Positions 43,680-52,370 of a stretch of DNA of 64,000 nucleotides are shown here, one piece after another. Origin of the DNA: G965197405 sp965197405 (lineage in GTDB: Bacteria > Chloroflexota > Dehalococcoidia > Lucifugimonadales > JAGWBF01); assembly GCA_965197405.1 (NCBI GenBank), contig OZ240206.1, forward strand, positions 2,232,001-2,296,000. The letters run 5' to 3'. The position numbers were made by a program, and so were the translations under genes. The notes below the pieces were generated by a model. It did not search any database and had not been told where the DNA came from. It worked only from the letters and a program-made list of their open reading frames with translations. Position 1 is the stretch's first letter. Each line of letters opens with the position of its first letter.

Positions 43680-44801
43680 CTACACCTTTTCCACTTCCTC
43701 CATGAGGGCGGACAACATCTCGTCCGCGGCTACCACACGGGCCTTCTGGCCCTTGCGGAAGATGACCGCCCGGCCTGCGCCGGCCGCTATGCCCACGTCG
43801 GCGTCCTTGGCCTCTCCCGGGCCGTTGACCTCGCAGCCCATGACGGCCACCTTGACATTCTTGTCCATCTTCTTCAGCATTTCATCCACAGTGTTGGACA
43901 GGCTTATCACGTCCACGTCGGCCCGCCCGCAGCTGGGGCAGGCCACCAGAGTGGTCCCCTTCTGTCTCAGGTTGAGGGACTTGAGAATGTCGTATCCCGC
44001 TGCGACCTCATCCACCGGGTCGCTGCTGAGAGAGACGCGGATTGTGTCCCCAATGCCTTCGTAGAGGAGCAGCCCCAGGCCTATGGCGCTCCTGATGGAG
44101 CCGGACTTTGCGGTGCCGGCTTCGGTGATGCCCAGGTGCAGGGGGTAGGGGACCATATCCGCGATCCGCTCGTAGGCTTCCACTGTGGTGGGTACGTCAA
44201 AGGCTTTCAGGGATATTTTGATCAGGTCGAAGTCCAGAGCCTCCAGAATGCCTATCTCCCACAGGGCCGTTGCCACCATGTGGTCAACTATGGTGTACTC
44301 CCCCTCGGCGCTCTCTCCGGCCTTGGGAAGTTTATTCACCATGTCCAGGTGCCTGGAGAAGCCACGGGTCTTCCCTATGCCGCCGACGGGGGGCAGGCTG
44401 CCGAAGTTGACGCCTATGCGGATAGGTATCTGCCGCTCCTTGGCGGCCTGCACCACCAGCTTCACCTTTTCCTCGTCGCGTATGTTGCCGGGGTTGAGCC
44501 TGAGCATGTCCACCCCGCCATTTATGCACTCAAGGGCAAGCTGGTAGTGGAAGTGAATGTCGGCTACGAGGGGGATTTTTACCTGCTTTTTGATTTCGGG
44601 GATGGCCTTGGCCGCCTCCATATCTGGGACCGCCGACCTGATGATGTCGCATCCCGCCTCTTCCAACTCCTTTATCTGGCGGACGGTGGCTGCCACGTCC
44701 CTGGTATCGGTCTTGGTCATGGACTGGACCGTCACCGGGGCGTCCCCGCCTACCTTGACGTCGCCCACGTATACCGGCTTGGTGACCCGGCGCTTAATCA
44801 T
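43680..44801 (-). CDS. ispG: 4-hydroxy-3-methylbut-2-en-1-yl diphosphate synthase (IspG/GcpE)
   Basis: A 373-aa iron-sulphur enzyme of the MEP isoprenoid pathway, converting methylerythritol cyclodiphosphate to HMBPP. The iron-sulphur ligands are VACPSCGRADVD (two Cys) and MGCEVNGPGEAKDADVG (Cys plus Glu). The N-terminal barrel begins VYVGDVKVGGDAPVTVQSM. ATG 44801 is preferred because AGGAG sits 8 bases upstream; a GTG at 44810 overlaps that site. Upstream is rseP, 31 bases away. Confidence 0.95.
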   Translation of the reverse strand: MIKRRVTKPVYVGDVKVGGDAPVTVQSMTKTDTRDVAATVRQIKELEEAGCDIIRSAVPDMEAAKAIPEIKKQVKIPLVADIHFHYQLALECINGGVDMLRLNPGNIRDEEKVKLVVQAAKERQIPIRIGVNFGSLPPVGGIGKTRGFSRHLDMVNKLPKAGESAEGEYTIVDHMVATALWEIGILEALDFDLIKISLKAFDVPTTVEAYERIADMVPYPLHLGITEAGTAKSGSIRSAIGLGLLLYEGIGDTIRVSLSSDPVDEVAAGYDILKSLNLRQKGTTLVACPSCGRADVDVISLSNTVDEMLKKMDKNVKVAVMGCEVNGPGEAKDADVGIAAGAGRAVIFRKGQKARVVAADEMLSALMEEVEKV

Positions 44802-44832
44802 ATCTGCCACTCCTAGTTACAGGATAAGACCT

Positions 44833-45879
44833 TCAGCTTTGAAGTATCCTCATGATGTCGTTGTAGCCCAGGGCCACCGCGATTCCTATCATGAGCGCGA
44901 TGCCCATGATGGCGAGCACGCCCTCCTTCTCCGGTGGGATGCGCTTGCCCCGGCGCACCCACTCGAGGCCGATGAAGAACAGCTTTCCGCCGTCCAGTGG
45001 AGGGATGGGCAGGATGTTTGCAATCCCCACGATTATGCTCAGGATTCCGGCCAGGGGCAGAAGGAAAATCAGGCCGCCTTCCCTGGTCGCCTCCCCGGTA
45101 GCCTGTGCGATGCCGATGTGGCCGGCGAACTCTGGGCTCCTGCCCTCTGAGATTGAGTTGCTAATCTCGTTTTTTGTGGACACGAGGACGTACTCGATGA
45201 ACTGGAGGCCCATGGATGCCGCCTCCCAGGGGGTGCGGGTGGGGGTCCATCTCTGGACGCCCAGGAACTGCAAGTTTATCCCTGTCGCGCCCTCCCCCGG
45301 GGGAGGGTTGACGCGCGGCACCAGGTGTACGCTTTGCCGCTCGTTCTCCCGCTGGATGGTCCACTCAATCTCCTTGCCCCGGTTGGCGTCAATCTCGTTA
45401 GCCAAATCATCGTAGCCATTGACGGGCTTCCCGTTCACTTCGAGTATGAAGTCCCCGGGAAGGACGCCCGCCATCTCTGCGGGGGAGCCTGGAGCCACCT
45501 CTCCAACGCGGGTCCGGACTTCGTCGTCCACGGTGAACATGTAGAAAGCTGCCAGAAGGACGATGCCCAGCACCACGTTCATGACCACTCCCGCCACCAA
45601 CACGATGAAGCGGGTGCCGATTCCCTTGCTTGCGAGACTCCGGGGTTGGCTGGGGTCGTTTTCCCCCTCCGGCCTGACGAATCCGCCAAGGGGCAGCAGG
45701 TTAATGGTGTAGACCGTCTCGCCCTTCCGGAAGCCCAGCAGCCTCGGAGGGAATCCTACGCCGAACTCATGGACCTTTATTCCAAAGGCCTTGGCGGTGG
45801 CGAAGTGGCCGAACTCGTGCACCACTACCACCACCGTGAGGACGGCTAGAAACTCGACGGTGGTGATTAAAGCTTCCAC
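44833..45879 (-). CDS. rseP: RIP metalloprotease RseP/MmpA (site-2 protease)
   Basis: A 348-aa inner-membrane zinc protease. The metal motif VVVVHEFGHFATAKAFGIKV lies in the first membrane helix; the third ligand motif is LPIPPLDGGKLFF. One PDZ domain is seen between (VAPGSPAEMAGVLPGDFIL). At least four hydrophobic segments are present. It would cut anti-sigma factors or signal peptides within the membrane. The start is GTG 45879. It sits between dxr and ispG as in many bacteria. Confidence 0.93.
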   Translation of the reverse strand: MEALITTVEFLAVLTVVVVVHEFGHFATAKAFGIKVHEFGVGFPPRLLGFRKGETVYTINLLPLGGFVRPEGENDPSQPRSLASKGIGTRFIVLVAGVVMNVVLGIVLLAAFYMFTVDDEVRTRVGEVAPGSPAEMAGVLPGDFILEVNGKPVNGYDDLANEIDANRGKEIEWTIQRENERQSVHLVPRVNPPPGEGATGINLQFLGVQRWTPTRTPWEAASMGLQFIEYVLVSTKNEISNSISEGRSPEFAGHIGIAQATGEATREGGLIFLLPLAGILSIIVGIANILPIPPLDGGKLFFIGLEWVRRGKRIPPEKEGVLAIMGIALMIGIAVALGYNDIMRILQS

Positions 45880-45899
45880 GGCAGACCGCTTCTTCCCTC

Positions 45900-46033
45900 A
45901 GAGGATGTCTGGCAAGGTACAGGCGCACTTCCTCTCCCTCGACGGGAGAGGATTGAGGTGAGGGTGATGCGACGGCGCCCCCTCATCCTAACCTTCTCCC
46001 ACCAGGGGAGAAGGGACTTCTTGAACACCCTCT
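45900..46033. mobile_element. MITE, family 2 copy between dxr and rseP
   Basis: The ends are AGAGGATGTCTG (45900) and GAACACCCTCT (46023-46033). The core GAGGATTGAGGTGAGGGTGA and CTTCTCCCACCAGGGGAGAAG match 19751-19909. Confidence 0.7.
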
Positions 46034-46052
46034 CAGATTCCATGTTGGAAAG

Positions 46053-47192
46053 CTAGCGTGGACTGGGCAGCGCTTCCGCCACTTCCCGGGCCCTCGCCCT
46101 GGCCCAGTCGTCCGCTGCCAGGATGTCCTCCAGATTTTCCCCGGGTGACGGGCTGTGGTCTTCCAGCACCCTCGCCATTGTCCTGTAGATGTCCATGAAC
46201 CCTATCTTGCCATCGAGGAAGAGCTTCACGGCCACCTCGTCGGCGGCGCTGAGCACGGCCGGATAGGTGCCTCCCTTTTTGCCTGCTTCCACCGCCAGGT
46301 TGAAGCAGGGATAGCGGTCGCTCTCCAGGGGCTGGAAGGTGAGGGAGTGGGCCATGCCGGTGTCCAGCCGGGGGATTTGCTGGTTCTGGAGGCGGGTTGG
46401 GTAAAACAGGGAATACTGTATCGGCAGGCGCATATCGGGCGGGCCGAGCTGTGCCTTCACCGAGCCGTCGGCCAACTCAACCATAGAATGGACAATGCTC
46501 TGAGGGTGCACCACTACCTCTATTCTATCCCAGGGTGCGTCGAAAAGCCAGTGGGCCTCTATCACCTCGAAGGCCTTGTTCATCAACGTGGCCGAGTCTA
46601 TCGTTATTTTTTGGCCCATGCTCCAGGTCGGGTGCTTCAGGGCCTCCTCCGGCGTGACCTTCTCCATTTCCTCCAGGGGAGTGGTGCGAAAGGGGCCCCC
46701 GGAGGCGGTTATTATGATGCGACGGATGGGGTCCTCCTCCCCTTGAAGGCACTGCCAGATGGCGCTGGGCTCGCTGTCCACGGGCAGAAGGGCGCCGCCG
46801 TTGGAGTCGGCCAGGGACCTCACCAGCCCTCCGGCCATGATGATAACCTCCTTGTTAGCCAGGGCCACAGTCTTTCCCTCTTCCAGGGCGCGGACAGTCG
46901 GCACCAGGCCCACGCCGCCGATGGTAGCCGCCATTATTAGCTCGGCGTCGGGCTGGCAGACCATCTCCTCCATGGGGACGTAGGTTACACCTTCGGGAAG
47001 GTGTTCATTGCGCTCCTGGGAGATGCAGCAGGCGAAGCGAGGCTTGAACTCTTCTAGCTGCTCCCCGAAAAGCTCCAGGTTGAGTCCGGCAGCGAGGCCC
47101 ACTACCTCGAACTCTCCTGGAAACGCCCTGACAACATCGAGGGTCTGGCGTCCTATGGACCCGGTTGACCCCAAGATTACCAATCTCTTCAT
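46053..47192 (-). CDS. dxr: 1-deoxy-D-xylulose-5-phosphate reductoisomerase
   Basis: A 379-aa NADPH-dependent enzyme for the first committed MEP pathway step. The Rossmann start is VILGSTGSIGRQTLDV; substrate and metal sites are LLPVDSEPSAIWQCL, ITASGGPFRTT and HPTWSMGQKITIDSATLMNK. The C-terminal helical domain is present. It lies downstream of cdsA, with a MITE in between (47266-47454), and upstream of rseP. Confidence 0.95.
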   Translation of the reverse strand: MKRLVILGSTGSIGRQTLDVVRAFPGEFEVVGLAAGLNLELFGEQLEEFKPRFACCISQERNEHLPEGVTYVPMEEMVCQPDAELIMAATIGGVGLVPTVRALEEGKTVALANKEVIIMAGGLVRSLADSNGGALLPVDSEPSAIWQCLQGEEDPIRRIIITASGGPFRTTPLEEMEKVTPEEALKHPTWSMGQKITIDSATLMNKAFEVIEAHWLFDAPWDRIEVVVHPQSIVHSMVELADGSVKAQLGPPDMRLPIQYSLFYPTRLQNQQIPRLDTGMAHSLTFQPLESDRYPCFNLAVEAGKKGGTYPAVLSAADEVAVKLFLDGKIGFMDIYRTMARVLEDHSPSPGENLEDILAADDWARARAREVAEALPSPR

Positions 47193-47265
47193 GGCTCTAA
47201 CACCTCACACCCCGCTGTAATACCAGCAGCCCATCAGGATGAAAGCACCAGCCTACTAAAATCTC

Positions 47266-47454
47266 CAGCGTCTCTTCATTGTCACCCCGAGCGATAGCGA
47301 GGGGTCTAAAATCCTTTTCCTCGGTGTAGGTTTGTTCGTGAGGCATTTTAGATTCCTCACTCCGCTTCGCTCCGTTCGGAATGACGCGCGGTGGGCGCCT
47401 GTATTCACCTAACGTCCCTGCCTGACCGCAGGTAGGGAGAATGAGACGACCCTA
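47266..47454. mobile_element. MITE, family 1, older copy
   Basis: The left end is CAGCGTCTCTTCATTGTC and the right end GAGAATGAGACGACCCTA. Flanks CTAAAATCTC and TTAAGACCTC agree at 7/10, a decayed target duplication. Confidence 0.7.
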
Positions 47455-47476
47455 TTAAGACCTCCGGGATAGACTG

Positions 47477-48481
47477 CTAGCCGGACGATTTCAACACCAG
47501 CGCGACAAGATAATACACCACCGGCAGGGTGAAGACAATCGAGTCCAGCCGGTCTAAAAACCCCCCGTGGCCTGGAAGGATACTTCCGGCGTCCTTGACC
47601 CCGGTGGCCCTCTTGAGACGAGACTCCGCCAGATCTCCCAGCTGGGCGAATACCCCTATGACCGCCCCCATCAAGGCGGCTTGCCAAAGGGGTACTGACA
47701 ATTGTAATGGAACTCCCAGGCCCACAGCAATGCCAACAGCCCACACAAATCCGCCAACTGCCCCCTCCCACGTCTTGTTGGGGCTTATGGAGGGGGCCAT
47801 CGGGTGTCTCCCCACCATCCGGCCCGTGAAGAATGCCCCCGTATCGGTGGCAAAAGTCACCACCAGGGCGAAAAGGAGCCAGTCCCTACCGAAATTGTCG
47901 GCGCCTCCCTCCAGCTCCCGGAGCATCAGGGCGTGGGCCAGGAGGAAGCCCAGGTATACCGGCCCGCCTACAGCGTAGGTCCACGCGGCGAGAGCGCCGT
48001 CCCTGTTGCGGTTGAGGATGAGCCAGGGGAGGGCTATCAGGAGGCCCGCGCCGAGGAGCACGTGGGGAGCGTAATCGTACCACTGGCCGGCGAGCTGTCC
48101 CGTGACGATGAACAGTATAGTCCACAGGCCCCCCAGGAACAGCCAGGGTCTTTTGATTGTCATCCTGAGGAGCGAAGCGACGAAGAATCTAAAGCTCTTA
48201 ACTAGGGAATCGGCCTTGACTTGCAGGAGGGATTTTAGACCCCTCACTCCGTTCGGGGTGACAGTTAAACTGCTTGGGGTAACACTCGGACTGTGCGGGG
48301 TGACAATTGAATGGCCTTCCAGGAGGAGAGAGGGTTGGGGGGCGGGAGACATCCGGTAGAGTTCCCACAGTCCCAGCAGGGCTGCCAGGGCCACGACAAT
48401 GGGGAGCCAGGGGAAGCCTCCCCAGACGGCGCCAATGAGAAGGGGTACACCCACCAGGGCGGTAAGTATTCGCTTGATCAA
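47477..48481 (-). CDS. cdsA: Phosphatidate cytidylyltransferase (CdsA) with an in-frame repeat-derived insert
   Basis: A 334-aa multi-pass membrane enzyme making CDP-diacylglycerol from phosphatidate and CTP. The C-terminal signature is intact: SRLKRATGVKDAGSILPGHG and FLDRLDS; FATDTGAFFTGRMVG and SPNKTWEGAVGG are also family segments. It is about 55 residues longer than usual. The extra length, roughly residues 57-110 (SIVTPHSPSVTPSSL to VASLLRMTIK), comes from a dispersed repeat without stop codons, placed after the second membrane helix. The start is TTG 48481, 22 bases after uppS. Confidence 0.9.
   Translation of the reverse strand: MIKRILTALVGVPLLIGAVWGGFPWLPIVVALAALLGLWELYRMSPAPQPSLLLEGHSIVTPHSPSVTPSSLTVTPNGVRGLKSLLQVKADSLVKSFRFFVASLLRMTIKRPWLFLGGLWTILFIVTGQLAGQWYDYAPHVLLGAGLLIALPWLILNRNRDGALAAWTYAVGGPVYLGFLLAHALMLRELEGGADNFGRDWLLFALVVTFATDTGAFFTGRMVGRHPMAPSISPNKTWEGAVGGFVWAVGIAVGLGVPLQLSVPLWQAALMGAVIGVFAQLGDLAESRLKRATGVKDAGSILPGHGGFLDRLDSIVFTLPVVYYLVALVLKSSG
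48155..48313 (-). repeat. Family 1 repeat core read as coding sequence within cdsA
   Basis: On the coding strand: ATTGTCACCCCGCACAG, GTCACCCCGAACGGAGTGAG, GGGTCTAAA, then TTTAGATTCTTCGTCGCTTC and CAGGATGACAATC. The same blocks make up the intergenic MITEs. Confidence 0.8.
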
Positions 48482-48503
48482 TCCCCAGCCTTCGGGACCC
48501 CGC

Positions 48504-49256
48504 TCAGGCTGGGGGGCGCTCCGGTAGGAGGGTCCCGAAGCGTCTCTTTCGGCAGCTGAAAGACTCTATAGCTCTGTCTATGTCTGCCTCCCCTACGTCC
48601 GGCCACGGGGTTGATGTGGGATAGTATTCACTGTAGGCGGACTGCCACAGGAGGAAGTTGCTCAGGCGCAACTCGCCGCCGGTACGGATTATGAGGTCCG
48701 GGTCGGGCATATGGGCGGTGTACAGATAGCGGCTGAAGGCGGCTTCATCCAGCTGCTCAAGCGGGGCACCCTCCCGTATTACCCGTTTTACGGCTTCCAG
48801 GATTTCAGACCGGCCACCGTAGTCGAAGGCCACGCTCAGGGTGATGACGCTGTTATCTTTGGTCAACTCCTGGGCGTAGGTTATAGACTGCTGTAGCTCG
48901 GGGGAGAGGCGGTCCGTTCTGCCCAGGTGAAGTATGCGGACGCCCATTTCGTGAAGGACCTGGGTCTCCTTATGGATGGCATCGTGCAGTATGGTCATCA
49001 GGCCTTCCACCTCTTCGGTGGGGCGGTTCCAGTTCTCGGTGGAAAAGGCATAGACGGTGACATATTCCACGCCATAATCCGACAGGCACTCGATTATGGG
49101 ACGTATATTATCAACGCCCGACCTGTGCCCTGCGAGGCGCGGCAGTCCACGCTGCATTGCCCACCGCCCGTTGCCATCCATGATGATAGCCACATGGCGG
49201 GGGATTTGCAGGGCATCTTCCCTCACTTTAGCCTTGGGCTTACCCTTGAGTCCCAT
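48504..49256 (-). CDS. uppS: Undecaprenyl diphosphate synthase (cis-prenyltransferase)
   Basis: A 250-aa enzyme that condenses isopentenyl diphosphate units into the C55 carrier lipid for cell-wall glycans. The signature HVAIIMDGNGRWAMQRGLPR contains the catalytic Asp. YAFSTENWNRPTEEVEGLM and DLIIRTGGELRLSNFLLWQ with the substrate-binding Arg/Ser are intact, and YSEYYPTSTPWPD completes the set. It is followed by cdsA and preceded by frr, the common order. Confidence 0.95.
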   Translation of the reverse strand: MGLKGKPKAKVREDALQIPRHVAIIMDGNGRWAMQRGLPRLAGHRSGVDNIRPIIECLSDYGVEYVTVYAFSTENWNRPTEEVEGLMTILHDAIHKETQVLHEMGVRILHLGRTDRLSPELQQSITYAQELTKDNSVITLSVAFDYGGRSEILEAVKRVIREGAPLEQLDEAAFSRYLYTAHMPDPDLIIRTGGELRLSNFLLWQSAYSEYYPTSTPWPDVGEADIDRAIESFSCRKRRFGTLLPERPPA

Positions 49257-49279
49257 TTCCAGTCCAGACTCAGCCGTTC

Positions 49280-49867
49280 TTAGACCTGCATTATCTCGGT
49301 CTCCTTCTCTACGGAGACCTGGTCCATCTGGGCGATGTAGGAGTCAGTGGTTTTCTGGAGCCGCTCCTGGGCCCTGCGGTTGTTGTCCTGGGAGAGGACC
49401 TTGTTGCGCTCCATGCTTCGCAGGTGCTCCAGGGCGTCGCGACGCACGTTGCGAACGGCTATCTTCCCGTCTTCTATCCTCTTTTTCAGCACGCGCACCA
49501 GCTCTTTGCGGCGCTCCTGGCTCAGAAGTCCGATGGGTATCCTTATGATGGTCCCGTCATTGGAAGGGTTGAAGCCCATGTCCGACTTGAGCAGGCTTTT
49601 CTCTATCTCACGCAAGCTTTGCCTGTCCCAGGGCTGGACCATGATGAGCCTGGCCTCCGGAGCGGAGATGGTGGCCATCTGGTTCAGAGGGGTTGGGACG
49701 CCGTAGTAGTCTATCGTGATGTTCTCTATCAGGGCGGGGGTAGCCCGGCCCGTGCGGAGGGAGTTCAGGTCCCTTCGCATGACCTCTACGGCTTTGCCCA
49801 TCCGTGAGTCCGCGCCGGATAGCACGTCGTCAACATTTGTATATTCGTCTTCTTTTTGAGCTGGCAT
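49280..49867 (-). CDS. frr: Ribosome recycling factor
   Basis: A 195-aa protein that splits post-termination ribosomes with EF-G. SLRTGRATPALIENI, YYGVPTPLNQMATISAPE and KKRIEDGKIAVRNVRRDAL are characteristic; two long helices and a small beta domain are implied. The N-terminus has about ten extra residues (MPAQKEDEYT). The stop of pyrH lies 2 bases upstream of its ATG, so the two are tightly coupled. Confidence 0.95.
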   Translation of the reverse strand: MPAQKEDEYTNVDDVLSGADSRMGKAVEVMRRDLNSLRTGRATPALIENITIDYYGVPTPLNQMATISAPEARLIMVQPWDRQSLREIEKSLLKSDMGFNPSNDGTIIRIPIGLLSQERRKELVRVLKKRIEDGKIAVRNVRRDALEHLRSMERNKVLSQDNNRRAQERLQKTTDSYIAQMDQVSVEKETEIMQV

Positions 49868-49869
49868 GT

Positions 49870-50595
49870 CTAGTCCCTCCCGGAGATAAGTGTGCCCAGG
49901 GTCTCTCCCGAGAGTATCCGCCGGATACTGCCCGGCTGGAAGAGGTCAAAGACGATGATGGGCAACTCGTTGTCCATGCAAAGGGAGAGGGCAGTCGTAT
50001 CCATTACGTCGAGGCGCAGGTTGAGGGCGTCAAGGTAGCTCAAGCACTCGAAGGGGTGGGCTTCCGGATTTACGTTGGGGTCCGAATCGTAGACTGCATC
50101 CACGTTGTTCTTCGCCATCAGGAGCACGTCCGCTCCAATTTCTATGGCGCGCAGGGCTGCGGCGGTATCGGTGGTCATATAGGGGTTGCCGGTGCCCGCG
50201 GCAAAGAGGACCACTCTCCCCTTTTCCAGGTGCCGGATGGCGCGCCGCCTTATGTAAGGCTCGGCCATAGCTTGTATCTGAATGGCCGTCTGGGTCCGGG
50301 TGACCAAGCCGGTCTTTTCGAGGGCGTCCTGCAGGGCCAGGGCATTCATGACGGTCGCCAGCATTCCGGCGTAGTCGGCGGCGGCGCGGTCCATTCCCCA
50401 CTCTTCGGCTTCTTTCCCGCGCCACATGTTGCCACCACCCATCACCACACCCATGTCTACTCCCAGACCGATGGCATTTTTAATCTGATCGGCTGCGTAT
50501 CGCACGGCGCCGGGGTCAATGCCGTATTTGGATTCCCCCCTGAGCGACTCTCCGCTCAGTTTCAGGAGTGCCCTCTTGTAGGCAGCCTTAGTCAC
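49870..50595 (-). CDS. pyrH: UMP kinase
   Basis: A 241-aa amino-acid-kinase-fold enzyme that makes UDP from UMP and ATP. LLKLSGESLRG, MGVVMGGGNMWRG, FAAGTGNPYMTTDTAAALRA and LLMAKNNVDAVYDSDPN are present. The start is GTG 50595, giving VTKAAYKRALLKLSG. It lies 15 bases after tsf and 2 bases before frr, as in most bacteria. Confidence 0.95.
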   Translation of the reverse strand: MTKAAYKRALLKLSGESLRGESKYGIDPGAVRYAADQIKNAIGLGVDMGVVMGGGNMWRGKEAEEWGMDRAAADYAGMLATVMNALALQDALEKTGLVTRTQTAIQIQAMAEPYIRRRAIRHLEKGRVVLFAAGTGNPYMTTDTAAALRAIEIGADVLLMAKNNVDAVYDSDPNVNPEAHPFECLSYLDALNLRLDVMDTTALSLCMDNELPIIVFDLFQPGSIRRILSGETLGTLISGRD

Positions 50596-50610
50596 GGCAC
50601 CCCCGACGTT

Positions 50611-51117
50611 TCATTCTCCCAGTGCGAATCTGGCAAACCGCCTGACCCTGACGTTTTCTCCTACTTTCGCTATCACATCCTGGACTACATCCCGCACGGT
50701 ACGAGAGGGGTCCTTTATGTAGGACTGGTCGAGAAGAGACACCTCCTCGATGGGGCGTGTCTCTTCGTGGTCCATCTCACTTTGATCAACGTAAGAAGTT
50801 GATGGCATAGCCGCCACCTGCATGGCCAAGTCGTGGGCAAGCTCCTTCAGGTCGGGTGTACGCGCCACGAAATCGGTCTCGCAGTCCAACTCTATCAGAG
50901 CGCCCAGCCGCGCCCCTGTATGGATGTAGGCTTCCACGACCCCTTCTCGGGTCTCCCGGCTCACCCTCTTGGCGGCGTCGGCCAGCCCCTTCTCTCTCAG
51001 GAGTTCCGTTGCCCGCGCCTCGTCACCGTCCGCCTCTTCGAGGGCGCGCTTGCAGTCCATGATGCCTGCCCCGGTCTTCTGGCGGAGGTCCCTTATCATG
51101 TCTACCGTTACCTCCAA
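50611..51117 (-). CDS. tsf: Elongation factor Ts, short form
   Basis: A 168-aa EF-Ts, much shorter than the E. coli protein (283 aa), like the short forms of Thermus and cyanobacteria. The UBA-like N-terminus is MIRDLRQKTGAGIMDCKRAL and the core has GARLGALIELDCETDFVART, which contains the TDF motif that acts on EF-Tu. The start is TTG 51117, chosen because AGGAGGA lies 5-6 bases upstream and the family N-terminus aligns here. rpsB is 121 bases upstream. Confidence 0.93.
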   Translation of the reverse strand: MEVTVDMIRDLRQKTGAGIMDCKRALEEADGDEARATELLREKGLADAAKRVSRETREGVVEAYIHTGARLGALIELDCETDFVARTPDLKELAHDLAMQVAAMPSTSYVDQSEMDHEETRPIEEVSLLDQSYIKDPSRTVRDVVQDVIAKVGENVRVRRFARFALGE

Positions 51118-51238
51118 GGCCGTCCTCCTGTTGCTCCTGATATTGACCGGAACAGCCTCAGTCCTGCGTCTCCTGCTGGGCTATGCGGTCCTCCTCCCGA
51201 CTCTCTCCAAAGGCTTCTCCGACGCCAGTCGGCACGGC

Positions 51239-52171
51239 TTACGCAGGCCCCCCCGCGTTGGCGGACGGCCCTTCATCCACCGCCGTGAGGGGTCCCGGGT
51301 CCCTCGCCAGGAAGGCTTGGGATAGCTCTCCGCCGTCCCCCGGTGGGACCTCGGCCTCTCCCATATCCGCGAAGTCGTCGCCTATCATCAGGGATGGCAC
51401 GTCCTCTTCACCGACCTCATCAACGAACTCCTCTTCCGCTTTCATGGCGGCTTCCCTCAGCCGTTGTCCTTCGATGACTGCGTCGGCCATGCGTCCCGAC
51501 ATGAGCCGGACGGACCTTATGGCGTCATCGTTGCCCGGGATGGGGCATGTTATGAGCTCCGGGTCACAGTTGCTATCCACAACGGCGATTACCGGTATGC
51601 CTATGCGCCGGACCTCGGCCACGCATATGTCTTCCTTCTCGATGTCTATTACGAAGAGGGCGCCCGGCAGGGTTTTCATATCCCGCATCCCACCAAAATA
51701 CTTCTCAAGGCGGGCCATCTCCTCGTCCAGCTTCAGGATTTCCCTCTTGGTAAGCGCGTTGAGTTGGCCTCTCTCCTTCTTCTCCTCCAGGGAGATCATG
51801 TAGTCTATACGGGAGCGGATGGTCTGGAAATTGGTGAGGGTCCCCCCCAGCCAGCGTTGGTTCACATAAGGCATACCGCAGCGCTTGGCCTCCGTTTGTA
51901 TGGCGTCCTGGGCCTGCTTTTTCGTCCCAACGAAAAGGATGTTGCCTCCATTGGCGACGATTTGGGTCACGGCTTTAGCCGCCTCTTCCAGCAGCACCAG
52001 GGTCTTTTGCAGGTCTATAATGTGGATGCCATTGCGGTGGGTGAAGATGAACCGCTTCATGTGGGGGTTCCAACGACGGGTCTGGTGCCCGAAGTGGACT
52101 CCCGCTTCGAGAAGGGATTTCATAGTTATGGGGTCTCTGTGGGTGACTGTACCTCCTGTGGTCTGTACCAT
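51239..52171 (-). CDS. rpsB: 30S ribosomal protein S2 with acidic C-terminal extension
   Basis: A 310-aa S2. The start MKSLLEAGVHFGHQTRRWNP and the later VDSNCDPELITCPIPGNDDA are signature segments. About 60 residues at the C-terminus (from EEFVDEVGEEDVPSL onward) are acidic and proline/glycine-rich, beyond the usual S2 length of about 240-260. ATG 52171 has AGGCAGG upstream. It opens the translation/isoprenoid cluster under the promoter at 52320-52348. Confidence 0.95.
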   Translation of the reverse strand: MVQTTGGTVTHRDPITMKSLLEAGVHFGHQTRRWNPHMKRFIFTHRNGIHIIDLQKTLVLLEEAAKAVTQIVANGGNILFVGTKKQAQDAIQTEAKRCGMPYVNQRWLGGTLTNFQTIRSRIDYMISLEEKKERGQLNALTKREILKLDEEMARLEKYFGGMRDMKTLPGALFVIDIEKEDICVAEVRRIGIPVIAVVDSNCDPELITCPIPGNDDAIRSVRLMSGRMADAVIEGQRLREAAMKAEEEFVDEVGEEDVPSLMIGDDFADMGEAEVPPGDGGELSQAFLARDPGPLTAVDEGPSANAGGPA

Positions 52172-52319
52172 AGGACCTGCCTTTCTTTCTGCTTAAGCCT
52201 GCATCCGGACACGGGCTATGCCATGACGTGAGACTGGAGTGGGCCTGCATCGCCCCATGTGCCGGTCCGGGCGTTCAGGGCTATAAGCCTTCTTAAACGC
52301 TATTTGGAATGCTAGGATG

Positions 52320-52348
52320 AGTATAGCACAGCCTTCATCTCCAGGCAA
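52320..52348 (-). promoter_or_regulatory. Predicted promoter of the rpsB operon
   Basis: On the minus strand TTGCCT (52343-52348), 17 bases, TATACT (52320-52325). The leader to rpsB is about 140 bases, long enough for S2 autoregulation, but I cannot identify a structure. Confidence 0.6.
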
Positions 52349-52370
52349 CCGCGTGATTATCGCGATTCCT

